64,000 bases of DNA. It comes from Gorsachius magnificus. Taxonomy: Eukaryota; Chordata; Aves; Pelecaniformes; Ardeidae. Positions 1 to 11,178 of the stretch are shown in pieces. Made by a program: the position numbers and the translations under genes. The notes beneath the pieces are model-generated. The model ran no database searches and was not told where the DNA came from. It was given only the letters and a program-made list of their open reading frames with translations. How positions within the stretch are numbered: the first letter of the stretch is position 1; each line of letters begins with the position of its first letter. Where the stretch lies: assembly GCA_034008185.1 (NCBI GenBank), contig CM067081.1:14011821-14075820 (forward strand), given 5' to 3'.

Positions 1-78
1 GGTGGAATCCATCAAAGTTATCCTTTAACTAAGTGTTAAGTCATGAAATTAAGTGAGATGCCCTATTAGTTCGTAAGG

Positions 79-890
79 CAAGACTATTGCAGATGACACC
101 AAACTAGGTGGTAGTGTTGATCTGCTCAAGGGGAGCAGGGTTCTGCAAAGGGACCTGGACAGGCTGGAGCAATGGGCTGAGGCCAACTGTATGAGGTTCA
201 ACAAGGCCAAGTGCCGGGTCCTGCACTTTGGTCACAACAACCCCATGCAGTGCTACAGGCTTGGGGAAGAGTGGCTGGAAAGCTGCATGGTGGAAAAAGA
301 CCTGGGGGTGCTGGTTTACAGCCAGCTGAATATGAGCCAGCAGTGTACCCAGGTGGCCAAGAAGGCCAATGGCATCCTGGCTTGTATCAGGAATAGTGTG
401 GCCAGCAGGAGTAGGCAAGCGATTGTGCCACTGTACTCAGTGCTGGTGAGGCCGTACCTTGAATGCTGTGTTCAGTTTTGAGCCCCTCACTACAAGAAAG
501 ACACTGAGGTGCTGGAGCATGTCCAAAGAAGAGTGACAAATCTGGTGAAGGGCTAGAGCACAAGTCTGATGAGGAATGGTTGAAGGAACTGGGGTTTAGT
601 CTGGAGAAAAGGAAACTGAGTGGAGACCTTATCGCTCTCTACAGCTACCTGAAAGGAGGGTGTAGAGAGGTGGGTGTCAGTCTCTTCTCCCAAGTAACAA
701 GTGATAGGTCAAGAGGAAATGGCCTCCAGTTGTGCCAGGAGAGGTTTAGATTGGATATGGTGAGAAGTTTCTTCATTGAAAGGGTTTTCAAGCTATGAAT
801 TTGCCTACTGGCATAGGGGAGTGTGGGGATTCCAGATGTTAGAAGGAGCACCTCTTGTTTCAGGACTAAAAATCTGTCTTGAAACAATAT
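79..890 (+). mobile_element. CR1 LINE fragment, truncated at both ends
   Basis: This is a sense-strand piece of a CR1 retrotransposon. It enters abruptly at the reverse transcriptase catalytic box (codons for IADD at 86-97) and runs through the thumb and C-terminal region. After about 840 it fades, and it lacks the usual 3' end (the 'TTGGACTAGATGATCTC' block and ATTCTRTGA repeats). CR1 copies are normally truncated only at the 5' end, so the missing 3' end implies later deletion or decay. Recognition rests on characteristic CR1 stretches such as the RDLDRLEQW and KCRVLHFG peptides. It is broken by a nonsense codon and frameshifts and is certainly non-functional. Confidence 0.93.
86..481 (+). 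pseudogene. CR1 ORF2 reverse transcriptase fragment
   Basis: The frame is open from the catalytic box (86) to a TGA at 479-481. It covers the end of the palm and the region after it: IADDTKLGG, then [23 protein letters not shown] and [11 protein letters not shown]. The stop replaces the tryptophan that other copies in this window encode at this place (compare QFWAPQ near 21860), so it looks like a single TGG to TGA change. The relic continues in shifted frames: 580-798 still encodes [11 protein letters not shown] and RFRLDMVR. The 5' half with endonuclease and RT fingers is absent. It is a dead transposon gene, not a host gene. Confidence 0.9.
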
Positions 891-3470
891 AATTTCTCTG
901 AACCATGTTTCACAGACATTTCCCCCATGTTTATGTTTTTAATTTCTCCATTTTAATTTATATTTGCAATGAAAAAAGAAAGCAGTGTTTTCCAGGAGTG
1001 GACAATCTTATTTTGATCTTCTGAGTTTATCTGAACGCAACTGAAAAGAAACTATTTCACAAACATTTTATCAGAAGAAATCACTAAAATTCAGTTTCTA
1101 TAAAGGACTTTAACACATTCTTACACTGGGAAGCTTGGAGTTGAATTATTGTTAAAGGTTAAATCCTTCTGGAAGCAACATTAAGCCATATCAAGCCAGA
1201 AATAAGCTTTGTATCTTTAGCACATTTTTCTAAGGCAACAAGTTTTATACGATCACACTGTCTGTATCTCTTAGTCCTCCTCTAATAGTACAGAAATCAA
1301 CAACCAGCTTTCAAGTACATTGAAAATAGCAGATGAGGTCTTAAAGAGACAAAATTTCTTCAGGTTTCATGTATACCATTAGTAAGAGATTGTAATTTCT
1401 TCAATCATTACTACCCGATAAAGGAAGAAAGCCAGTTATATCTTATCCTCTCACCTGCTCCAAGAGTTGGCAGCCACCTGACCTTTCAAAGAGCACTTTT
1501 TGTGGACCTTTAAATCAGTACGAGCATATGCTACTTCTGACCCAGGAAAATAAACAGGAGATTTGAGAAAGCAGTAAGTGTTTTGCGCATGGAGACACAG
1601 AAGGGAGCTAAGAATGGGGGTGGACACAGAGGGGGAAGAATTAGTCACAGGACACAATTCTGTGGACAACTAGGTGTCATTACTTCTAATTATCTCAGAA
1701 TCAACTTGATTGTTCTTTTTTCTGTGTTTGTAATTCTTAATTGCCATTAAAGGATTCTTCACCATTTCATTGTTTCTCTCTATGCCTTTTTCAATGTGCT
1801 TTTATGATTGTAGTGACAAATATGTCAACTAGTTGCAAAGGATTTTTTGTTCTTATTTAAATAAAGATATAAGGTTTGCAGAGAGAAAAAGCCCCACAAC
1901 AGCAATTCAGAAGTCTGTTTCTCTGTTTCTGTGTAGGAGATGAAAAGGAAAGGAAAGCTTTGCAGAGGTATCTCTAAATCACTTAATCTTATTAAGTGCC
2001 TTGTTATCCTCATATTTTCCCCATAAAAAATCAATGTCGTGGCACCCCTGGTGCAAACCACCTCCAAATCAAAGACTGACTGCTGAGCTGTGAATGCTGG
2101 GCTTTCATGAACAAAGCAGGATTCTGTTTTCTTTCCTTCTAGAGGGAAAAGGGATGGATAACATTCATTTTATCTTCCTTTTACTGTTGGCTACCTCTGA
2201 GTTTACACTGTGCATGGCACACACAAGCTAAGGCTTCTGAGAGAAACCTAATAGACCTCAGCTGTGTAGTGGAAAACATTCTTGTTTAATCTTGCAACAT
2301 TTGAGGGGAGAAAATCTCAGTTAATGTAAATTGGGAGAGATCTACTTTGAAAAAAAACAACCAACCCTACATTTATTCCATAGGATGACATTTATGACTG
2401 GAAGTCTCTGCTCTACAAGGGATTAACATTGTCTACAAAAGCTTTTATCATTTTCTTCAGCAAGAGGAGAGTTAAACCAATGTTGAGCCCACCAATTTAT
2501 ATATTTCTCCATTTGGCCTTTAAAATCTCATATTGCAGCTGACGTTCTCAGAACAAAATCTCTGTGTGCTCTTCCTATCTGTCCCAGGATTTTGTGTTGC
2601 TGTTTATCAGTGTTGTGTATGAGGTCTTTCCTGTAGAAAGAGCAAAGTCTTTAATAGGTGACAGGGTCTCATGGAAGGACATGCATTAAACAGTGCTTTA
2701 GCCACAACAGTGTTATAGCTATTCTGCTCATCAGTGTGATTCATGCTCATCAGGCTGGTGCATCTGCCACACAGCAGAATATTACTGTTGAATCTGAACA
2801 GAGGAATGGGTTGGTATTCCAAGATAATAATTTCAGAAAAGAGAATTAGTGGGAAAAGGGAATAATGGGAGAATATGTAGTAGAATTTGTCTGATTGCCA
2901 TTATGAGCTACAAAATGCTGAAAGTGTTCTCCTGCTCCCTTTCTTGATCTGGAGAACCAGAAAGAGGAACGGAGAGAGGAGAATTTATCCTCTGGGCAAA
3001 TAATATACTTCCATTTTCATCAAAATCTTGGTGTAAATATACACAATTTATTTTTATTTCAAAATGCTAAATGTTTATCCATCAGCAGCAAAATGCAGGA
3101 CTTGCTAAGTGAGTTAGTTTGCTGCTCTTCTCCAGGCCAATCTTTTTCTCAGTGGTTTTACTGGAGGGAAGAGGCAGGAGTACTTTTTTCCAACTCTACC
3201 TGTGCATCAGACATCAGTGTTTGTTTCTTACAAAGAGAGATGGGGCAATTCACACCTCAAAGGTTTATACTATTGTGTTTAACTAGGATCAAGTTTCAAG
3301 CTTATTCTTCCTTGTGACGAAAAGAATATCTGAGATTTTGGAGCATAAGATTGTAATGTGGTCCCAGCTCAGATTCTGTTTTAGATGGATTTACAGTAAC
3401 TATGAAGACTATAGTAACCAAAAACTCTTTCAGCTTATGACCTGCTGTTTTTCTTTAATTTTTTCAATAA
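891..3470. other. AT-rich DNA, no gene or repeat recognised
   Basis: Only short chance reading frames (80 codons or fewer) occur on both strands, with no recognisable domain. I see no repeat family, RNA gene or CpG-rich promoter here. It may be intergenic or intronic. Confidence 0.5.
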
Positions 3471-3475
3471 ATTTC

Positions 3476-4093
3476 TGTCGTGGTTTAACCTGGCTGGCAA
3501 CTAAGCACCACGCAGCCGCTCGCTCACTCCCCCCCTCCCTCAGTGGGATGGGGGAGAGAATTGGAGAAAAGAAAAAAAAGTAAGACCCATGGGTTGAGAT
3601 AGAGACAGTTTAATAAGAGAGAAGAATAACAATAATAATAATAATAATAATAATGGTAAGAAAATATACAGACTATACAAAACAAGTGATGCACAATGCA
3701 ATTGCTCACCACCCGCTGACCGATGCCCAGCCCGTCCCGAGCCGCGATCACTCCCCCCGGGCCGCGATCACACAGCCCGAGCTGCGACCACTCTGCCCGC
3801 GACCGACCGATCGACCCAACCGACCTGACTGACTAACCGCCCCGAGCATAACGTTATGTGGTATGGAATAGCTCTTTGGACAGTTTGGGTCCTAGCTGTG
3901 CTGTACTCCCAGCTTGTTATGCACCTGGCCGAGCAGGAGAAGCTCAAAAAGTCCTTGAGCAGTCTGAGCACTACTTGGCAACAACTAAAAACATCAGCGT
4001 GTTATCAACATTCTTCTAGCACTGAATCCAAAGCACAGCACTATGCTAGCTTCTGTGAAGAAAATTAACTCTATCCCAGCCGAAACCAGGACA
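3476..4093 (+). mobile_element. Solo LTR A of an avian endogenous retrovirus
   Basis: This 618-bp element starts TGTCGTGGTTT and ends AAACCAGGACA, imperfect inverted termini typical of an LTR. It is flanked by a perfect 5-bp direct repeat ATTTC (3471-3475 and 4094-4098), the target duplication made on integration. A 5-bp duplication suits the ERVL-like class; the sequence resembles the TguLTR5-type neoavian LTR group as I remember it, but the name is unverified. No gag, pol or env lies next to it, so it is a solo LTR left by recombination between the two LTRs of a provirus. It contains an AAT microsatellite and a GC-rich CGATC-containing middle. The short reading frame at 3856-4068 is not a gene. 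Confidence 0.93.
3626..3654. repeat. (AAT)n microsatellite within LTR A
   Basis: About nine near-perfect AAT units lie just after the GTTTAATAAGAGA motif of the LTR. The same position in LTR B (about 7351-7372) has shorter, interrupted AAT units, so this tract varies in length within the family. Confidence 0.85.
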
Positions 4094-4098
4094 ATTTC

Positions 4099-5685
4099 CT
4101 GTCCATAAATACAGTGAGGAGAAATAAAAATAATCTAGTGCTCCCACCAGTTCTTTAAAGTAAATTCTAACACTCGTATATACACACGTATAAATGCTGT
4201 GCCCTTATATCTCTCACAAGTGCAATGTTCCATCAAACATTTTAGGTTCTTTTGACTTATGATAACAGAGTGCAACCCAGTGATTAGGCATATGGCAAAT
4301 AATAATAATCACAACTATAATTATTGTTGTTGTTATTATTATTATTTAAACAATATAAAAAACTTTAAAGATACTTGCTTTTGGCCTGTACCTATAACCT
4401 GCTCCAGCTACACTGGAACTTCATTCACCGGTATCATATCAATCCAAGTAAGAAGGAAGAATAAGATTCAGCAGTATGTACTGAGTATGGCACATTTCAG
4501 AAATTTACAAGATCAATGTGTGGGTTTAGAAATTATTTAGTGTCCCAAGTTATGAAAATCTTAACATGTTTAGAGGCCTTTCATCTCAGCTTTTGGATCC
4601 TTCTTGTGAACTTGTATGCATGAGTGGTTTCAATTCTCTGGGCCCTATGTATGCATTTGAAAAATCTTGGTTTTGAAGGACTTTTTATGGATCCATTGCT
4701 GTGTCTGCACCATGCCATAGAAAGTAGCACATCTTGCCACCGGCTGTGGTGTTCTTATGAGTGTACTACTACTGTACGCACAACCAGTTTTCACTGTTAA
4801 CTGTGGTTTGCTTGAAATTCCAGCATTTGAGTGCTTGGTGTGATTTGAATCAAACTTTCCAAGGACCAGTATACATATCTATATTGCTAAATGCATCTGT
4901 GACACAGAGTGGTCTTTGGTCCTTAGTGAACATAGGCAGTGGTTCATATACATCCCACAAAGAGCCAGGTGCCTTCAGGGCAGATGGGCCACAGCCACAT
5001 AACACTTGGCCTGGATCTGTGTCATGTACAGTGCCCCCCCCACCCACCCCCCTTTTTTTTTTTTCCGGTGCATGTCTCTGAAATAATGAGAAATCTGTGC
5101 TTAGTCCCTCTAGGGAGAGGTTTTTACAGCATGGGACTCATGATGTGTATTGCTTGCCCTGCGGCATGGCGTATGAAGTTCTTTTAATTCTTAGAGTCAG
5201 TGCTCACCAGGTAATGTTGGCGGATGCGACAGAGCAGAAAAAAAGCTGACTGAGTGCAGCCTTCATCCATTCTTTCCATTGCAAACAATCTGTATAGAAA
5301 ACTCTCTTTTTAATAACGTATTTTGCATCATGGGGAACTGAGTGATAGTGCTTCAAAACAAAGTTTAGAAACAAATTAACATTTATGCAGTACGGAAGAT
5401 CAAGGAGTCAGGGCTTGGCTCCTAACTCAGAAGCCAAAATATTTGACAAGACAGACGGACCTCAAGTTTCCTACAAGCAAGAACAGGTTTATTCTTCAGA
5501 CCAATGTGTGCTCTTGACTGGATTTTGGATATTCACTCCAAATATACTGAATTCATACTAGGAGGGATTGAAAGTATCCTACTTTGGCCACTGTAAATAT
5601 TCTATTTGTTCATAAAACCTCTCTAAGAGAGTTTTTCAGGTTTTCAGGACTTTTTTTCTTTTGCCTCGTTTCTTTCTTTGTAAAT
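4099..5685. other. Non-coding stretch with simple repeats
   Basis: No gene is recognised. It holds an AT-rich low-complexity patch at about 4298-4347 (AAT units followed by GTT and ATT units) and the C/T homopolymer pair at 5034-5064. The reading frames at 4761-5081 and 4850-5047 overlap on opposite strands and show no domain. Confidence 0.5.
5034..5064. repeat. Poly-C then poly-T tract
   Basis: A C-rich run interrupted by two A bases is followed directly by 12 T. It is a pure pyrimidine run apart from the two A bases, and a likely place for slippage or sequencing error. Confidence 0.9.
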
Positions 5686-7045
5686 ATAGAATCATAGAAC
5701 CATAGAATGTTTTGGGTTGGAAGGGACCCCTAGAGGTCATCTAGTCCAACCCCCCTGCAGTGAGCAGGGACACCATTATCTAGATCAGGTTGCTCAGAGC
5801 CCCATCCAACCTGGCCTTGAATGTTACCAGGGATGGGGCCTCCACCACCTCTCTGGGCAACCTGTTCCACTGTTTCACCACCCTCGTTGTAAAGAATTTC
5901 CTCCTTATATCCAGTCTAAATCTACCCTGTCTTAGTTTAAAACCATTACCCCTTGTCCTGACACAGCTGGCCCTACTAAAAAGATTATCCCCACCTTTCC
6001 TATAGGCCCCCTTTAGGTACTGAAAGGCCGTAATCAGGTCTCCCCGCAGCCTTCTCTTCTCCAGGCTGAACAAGCCCAACTCCCCCAGCCTGTCCTCATT
6101 AGGGAGGTGCTCCAGCCCTCGGATCATTTTAGTAGCCCTCCTCTGGACCCGCTCCAACAGTTCCATGTCCTTCTTGTGCTGAGGGCTCCAGAGCTGGACG
6201 CAGGGCTCCAGGTGAGGTCTCACCAGAGCAGAGTAGAGGGGCAGAATCACCTCCCTCGACCTGCTGGCCACGCTTCTCCTGATGCAGCCCAGGGTACGGT
6301 TGGCCTTCTGGGCCGCCAGCGCACATTGCCGGCTCATGTCCAGCTTTTCATCCACCAGCACGCCCAAGTCCCTCTCGGCAGGGCTGATCTCGACCCTTTC
6401 TTCCCCCAGCCTGTACTGATACTGGGGGTTACCCCGACCCAGGTGCAGGACCTTGCACTTGGCCTTGTTGAACCTCATGAGGTTCACACAGGCCCACCTC
6501 TCCAGCCTGTCCAGGTCTCTCTGGATGACATCCCGTCCTTCTGGTGTGTCAACCGCACCACTCAGTTTGGTGTCGTCCGCAAACTTGCTGAGGGTGCATT
6601 TGATCTCGCTAAGTCATTGATGAATATATTAAACAGCACCGGTCCCAGTACGGACCCCTGAGGGACACCACTCGTCACCAGTCTCCATCTGGACATCGAG
6701 CCATTGACCACTACCCTCTGGATGCGGCCATCCAGCCAGTTCCTTATCCACCGAACAGTCCACCCATCAAATCCATAGCTCTCCCATTTAGAGAGAAGGA
6801 TGTTGTGGGGGATTGTGTCAAAGGCTTTGCAGAAGTCCAGATAGATGACATCCATTGGTTTTCCTTTGTCCACTGTTGTTGTCACACCATCCTAGAAAGC
6901 CACTAGGTTCATCAGGCAGGACTTGCCCTTGGTGAAGCCATGCTGGTTATCTCGAATTATCTCCCTGGCCTCCATGTGCCTTAGCATAGCTTCTAGGAGG
7001 ATCTGTTCCATGATCTTCCCAGGCACAGAGGTGAGGCTGATATCT
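5686..7045 (-). mobile_element. CR1 LINE, 5'-truncated, with intact 3' end
   Basis: On the minus strand the element ends in the CR1 3' tail, seen on the plus strand as the 8-bp ATAGAATC-type repeat at 5686-5708, followed by the 'GGTTGGAAGGGACC' block. Its other end lies near 7045, in the part of the RT domain that encodes the conserved 'VPGK..EQILLEA' region. The 1.36-kb copy therefore keeps RT palm, thumb and C-terminus and lacks the endonuclease and 5' region, the usual result of incomplete reverse transcription. It lies between LTR A and LTR B, which inserted independently of it. Confidence 0.95.
5780..6887 (-). pseudogene. CR1 ORF2 reverse transcriptase, broken by frameshift and stop
   Basis: Reading the minus strand, 6885-6610 encodes RT motif A ([12 protein letters not shown]) and motif B ([11 protein letters not shown]). 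The downstream part, from the catalytic FADD codons (6583-6572) to the natural C-terminal stop (5780-5782, after ALSNLI), is one open frame of about 270 codons. The two parts are in different frames: relative to the family about 4 nucleotides are missing near 6605, just before FADD. An in-frame TAG near 6891 replaces a usual tyrosine codon upstream of motif A. The catalytic aspartates are all encoded. It is otherwise well preserved, so decay has been modest, but it cannot make RT. Confidence 0.92.
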
Positions 7046-7207
7046 CTGGTATCGGTGGATAAGAAGAATAGTATACACGTTGGATAGTATAATAACTATT
7101 CCCATGGAAGTTTTCTGTAGAATTTGTCTTTTCAGAAAAACAAGTTTTTGCTGTTTCTTTGACTTCATTCCTTACAAATAAAAGTGTGGCCTTCATGTTT
7201 TAATAAT

Positions 7208-7819
7208 TGTCGTGGTTTAACCTGGCTGGCAACTAAGCACCACGCAGCCGCTCGCTCACTCCCTGCCGCCCCCAGTGGTATGGTGGAGAGAATCGGGAAG
7301 GAGAAAAAGGTTAGAGCCGAGGGCTGAGATAAAGACAGTTTAATAAGAGAAAATAATAATAATAGTAATAATGAGAATGATAACAAAATATACAGAATAT
7401 ACAAAACGAATGATGCACAATGCAATTGCTCACCACCCGCCGACCAATGCCCAGCCCGTCCCGAGCAGCGATCAGTACCCGAGCCGCGATCGGTACCTGA
7501 GCAGCGATCAGTACCCGAGCAGTGATCACTCTCCCCGCAACCGACCAACCGACCAAACCCCCCCACCCCGAGCATGATGTTATATGGTATGGAATAGCTC
7601 TTTGGACAGTTTGGGTCCTAGCTGTGCTGTACTCCCAGCTTGTTATGCACCTGGCCGAGCAGGAGAAGCTCAAAAAGTCCTTGAACAGTCTGAGCACTAC
7701 TTGGCAACAACTAAAAACATCAGCGTGTTATCAACATTCTTCTAGCACTAAATCCAAAGCACAGCACTATGCTAGCTTCTGTGAAGAAAATTAACTCTAT
7801 CCCAGCCGAAACCAGGACA
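7208..7819 (+). mobile_element. Solo LTR B, close relative of LTR A
   Basis: This 612-bp LTR has the same termini as LTR A and a perfect 5-bp target duplication ATAAT (7203-7207 and 7820-7824). Its first 55 bases match LTR A exactly, and its last 230 or so bases differ at only a few positions, so the two copies are young members of one subfamily. The middle differs by a tandem array (7460-7531). Because each LTR has its own duplication, A and B are two separate insertions and not the two ends of one provirus. The short frame 7522-7794 parallels the one in LTR A only because the DNA is nearly identical. Confidence 0.94.
7460..7531. repeat. 18-bp minisatellite, four copies, inside LTR B
   Basis: Four head-to-tail 18-bp units of the form CCCGAGCAGCGATCAGTA lie at 7460-7477, 7478-7495, 7496-7513 and 7514-7531; the last is diverged at its end. 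LTR A has only irregular CGATC-containing units here (3735-3800). The array is therefore a length-variable part of the LTR. Confidence 0.9.
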
Positions 7820-7824
7820 ATAAT

Positions 7825-9178
7825 GGCATGACATGACATAAGATTTAGTAGTGGAGGGATGTGAGGACAAGCCAATGTGAATATATTTACAAACAGATAT
7901 CTTCCATCAAATGTTTAATCTTCTTAACAATGTTATCAATTAGTGAAGAACATTGATTAGGTAAATCAATACAATTCTTGTTTAACAATCCAGATTTCTT
8001 CTCTGGTTTTGCCCAGATGCTACTGGTATCAGCATGCTGCTGATACTTGTTTTTCTTATAGAATTTGTATATTTTAAATTAAAAGATGGGAAAATATGTG
8101 TTAACATTTCTAGTGACACATATGAATACTTTTTGTTCATGACTTATTCAGATATAGAAAAAAGTCTAATCTCAGTCTTTCTCTTAACCACCCTTTACAT
8201 GTTTTCCTTAATCATGCAGATTAATATGTTTCTTAGACTCTAGAATAAGGCATTGGCTCTTCTAGAGTGTATCTTTTATTTCTGTTCAGTTGCAGTTTAG
8301 GAATACATATGCCAAATACAAACAATAACTTTTTCACCCCATAAACAATGGCAGGTGTTCATCTGTGTGTGTGCAGCAATTATTAAGACAACCGCTAACT
8401 ATATAATGTTATTGTCAGCTTTGTGTTATGCAAGTTTCAGATGTTTTACATATAAAATGCAAACATTTTTTTAACTATTACCCTAAGGTCTTTCTGCTAG
8501 CTTTACAACTTTTCTGGAGGGAGGGTCTTCTCTTTTTCTTTTACTTTCTTTTTTCCCCCCTCAAATAGGGGATTTTACATTTTGAGATTATTTTTCTATT
8601 CACACACAAATGCGACAATATATTTTCAACCTGAAGCTAGTTTTATTTCCTGCCTTCTCTTTTTATTGTCTGCAATAGGGTTTTTTTTATGTGTTTTCTG
8701 TCCCCAGCATTATTTGAATCTGAGTGTAATATCAGATGGGACTTTCATTAATGTACCATTTTATTGCACATCCTATTCTGTCGAAGTGAGTAAGTTTTGT
8801 CATTCACTTCAGTGAGACCAAGGCTCTACCTAAGTGTATTAATGAAAATGTTAAAATAGGACCCGAGCAAACAAGGACCATACCTCATCAAAACTTGATA
8901 CATTGTTATTCATCATTACTCTATTTTACAGCCCTTTAGTTAGATCTCATCTATACGAAAGAGTAATTTTCCAAGTTGATTTTAATTAAGGTTGAGAGTA
9001 ACATAATTTGTTAGCTTTGTAATAACATCAAAAAAGCAATCAGACTTGCCTGGTAAGATTTAGTACTTATAAACCTATAGTGAAGCATCTTGAACATACT
9101 TAGTCCTGCAGGTGGCAGGGACAGGCACTTTTCCCTTACTCACAGTCAACAAAATGAGCCTGTTTCACCAGGCATATT
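7825..9178. other. AT-rich DNA, no gene or repeat recognised
   Basis: No coding domain, RNA gene or known repeat was seen. Frames at 8034-8243 and 8582-8815 are hydrophobic and T-rich, as expected by chance from AT-rich DNA. Confidence 0.5.
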
Positions 9179-9500
9179 ATCATAGAATCATAGAATCATT
9201 TAGGCTGGAAAAGACCTCCAAGATTATCAAGTCCAACCGTTAACCTAACACTGCCATCTCACCACTAAACCATGTCCCTAAGCACCTCGTCTACCCATCT
9301 TTTAAATACCTCCAGGGATGAAGACTCCACAACTTCCCTGGGCAGCGCATTCCAATGCTTGAAAACCCTTTCAGTGAAGAAATTTCACCTAATGTCCAAT
9401 CTAAACCTGCCCTGGTGCAACTTGAGGCCATTTCCTCTTGTGCTGTCGCCCGTTACCTGGGAGAAGACACCAACACCCACCTCACTACAACCTCCTTTCA
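9179..9500 (-). mobile_element. CR1 LINE 3' end, strongly 5'-truncated
   Basis: The plus strand begins with three TCATAGAA-type units and 'AGGCTGGAAAAGACC', the reverse of a CR1 3' tail, then the C-terminal coding part. It stops at about 9500. Only some 320 bp were copied. This is a different CR1 subfamily from the 5686-7045 element, judging by the 'GGCTGGAAAAGACCTCCAAGATTATCAAGTCCAACC' type of 3' end. The frame 9272-9580 runs along the antisense strand and is not a gene. Confidence 0.95.
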
Positions 9501-10318
9501 TTATTTTTTTAAAAAGTAATGAAGCAGACATTTGTAATAGGTGCTCTGAAAAAAAAAAAAAAAAAGTAGAAACTACATAGGACAATTCTCTAAGAAACTT
9601 CATTTTGCTAGTTAAAGACAAGGCGATTGCAAGTGCTCATGGATTAATTTGTTTGCCTACATCCAAAAAGAATATCTTAACCAGAAAGATTTTTTTCTAG
9701 CTGTGATTCCAAAGCAACTAAATTCCATTACTTCAGTCAGAGCTAAGAATCCAAAAGCCTTTGAGGACCAGGGCTATAACATATTAAATGGTTTTATCTG
9801 CTAAGCTGAAAACAGTCATGAACAAAACTCAGTGGGAAGAAAAAAAATTAATGAAAACTAGGAATGATTAGGAAATGTTGAAGAATGATTTATTATTTTT
9901 TTTCTAATTGCCTACAATTCCCAATTCTTCAGTCACCTAAAGGACTTTTATTAAAAAATCTGGGTCAAGAGAGGAAGTGAAAGTAGCAGTTAAGAAAAGT
10001 CTCTCCCTCTCACATTTGCAATGAAAATGAATTAATTCATTTAAATAAATAATAATAAAACAGTTGGAGAACACAGGCAATGCAAAAATAAAGGAAGTGT
10101 ATCCATGCAAAATCTCTGGTTAACAGGGAACAGGAAAATGGAACACAGCTACTTAAAGTATGAAGGGCAAATAAAAAAGTTACAGGTCTTATAAAATTAT
10201 AAACTTCATGATGTAGACAAGAAATAGAGTATCTTTTTAATCAGAAGAGCTAAATAACTGTGCTCCCAGAAATACTAGCATATCATTAAAAGGACTAGAA
10301 ATGCAGCACTTATGTATG
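9501..10318. other. AT-rich DNA with an A17 run
   Basis: No gene is recognised. A run of 17 A lies at 9549-9565. The rest is A/T-rich sequence without an identifiable repeat. Confidence 0.5.
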
Positions 10319-10816
10319 CACATACATGTTTGCAGATGACACCAAACTGGGAGGAATGACTGATACACCAGAAGACCCTGCTGCCATCCAGAGGGACCTT
10401 GACAGGCTGAAGAAATGGGCTGACAGGAACATCATGGAAGTTCAGCAAGAGGAATGCAAAGTCCTGCACCTGGGGAGGAACAACGCCAGGCACAAACATA
10501 TATTGGGGACCACCTGGCTGGAAAGCATCTTGGCAGAAAAGGACCTGTGGGTCCAGGTGGACACCAAGTTGAACAAGAGCCAGCAAAGTGTCTTTGCTAC
10601 AAAAAAAAGGCTAATGGTATCCTGGACTGCATTAGGCAAACTACTTCCAGAAGGCTGAAGGAGGTGATCCTTTCCTTCAACCCTGGTGAGGTCACACCTG
10701 GAGTACTGTGTGCAGTTCTTAGCAATCCTGTTCAAGAGGGACATGGAAATATTGGAGAGAGTTGTATAAAGAGCCAAAAAGATGATGAAGGAACTGGAGC
10801 ATCTCTCCTGTGAGGA
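10319..10816 (+). pseudogene. CR1 RT C-terminal fragment, frameshifted in an A run
   Basis: The first frame (10326-10606) keeps FADD, RDLDRLKKWAD and KCKVLHLGR. At 10601-10608 eight A bases stand where related copies encode two lysines with a mixed AAG/AAA run. The coding signal then moves to the frame of 10454-10813 (KKANGILDCIRQ, then KEVILSF). The simplest explanation is slippage in the A run. The catalytic residues are present, but fingers and motifs A and B are missing, so no enzyme could be made. Confidence 0.88.
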
Positions 10817-11178
10817 AAGGTTCAGAGAACTGGGAGCATTCAATCTGGAGAAGGAAAGGCTCAGGGGCATCTTCTCAATGCCTATAAATACCTGCAGGGA
10901 GGTTGTTAAAAGGTCAGAATCTGTCTCTTTTCAGTGATGCCCAGTGACAGGACCAGAGGTAATGGGCACAAAGTGAGACACAGGAGGTTCCCTCTGAACA
11001 TCAGGAAACACTTTTTTACTGTGAGGGTGACCAAGCACTGTCACAGGTGTCCTAGGGACAACATGCTCCTGGGCAACTGGATTTACATGGTGGTCCTTCT
11101 GTAACAGGGGAGTTGGAACAGATTAACCCCAGAGGTCCTTTCTGACCTCAACAATTCTGTGATACTGTGAGTCTGTGT
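10319..11178 (+). mobile_element. CR1 LINE, 5'-truncated at the catalytic box, with 3' tail
   Basis: The element starts at the RT catalytic box (FADDTKLGG from 10329) and runs to a 3' tail of diverged 8-mers (ATTCTGTG, ATACTGTG, AGTCTGTG) at about 11153-11178. Its 3' part ('GGAACAGATTAACCCCAGAGGTCCTTTCTGACCTCAACAATTCTG') is typical of CR1. It is more diverged than the 20431-22348 copy. Confidence 0.94.

Noticed and set aside
3856..4068. 70-codon frame also found at 7522-7794 as a conserved small gene
   Set aside because: The similarity comes from the near-identical LTR DNA; the frame is not kept in LTRs C, D and E.
6107..6661. 184-codon plus-strand frame
   Set aside because: It is the antisense shadow of the CR1 reverse transcriptase on the minus strand.
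7460..7531. Repeat array as CRISPR-like
   Set aside because: The units are contiguous 18-bp tandem copies without spacers, inside an LTR of an animal genome.
3476..7819. LTR A and LTR B as the two ends of one provirus
   Set aside because: Each LTR has its own different perfect 5-bp target duplication (ATTTC, ATAAT), and the DNA between holds a reverse CR1 and unique sequence, not gag, pol or env.
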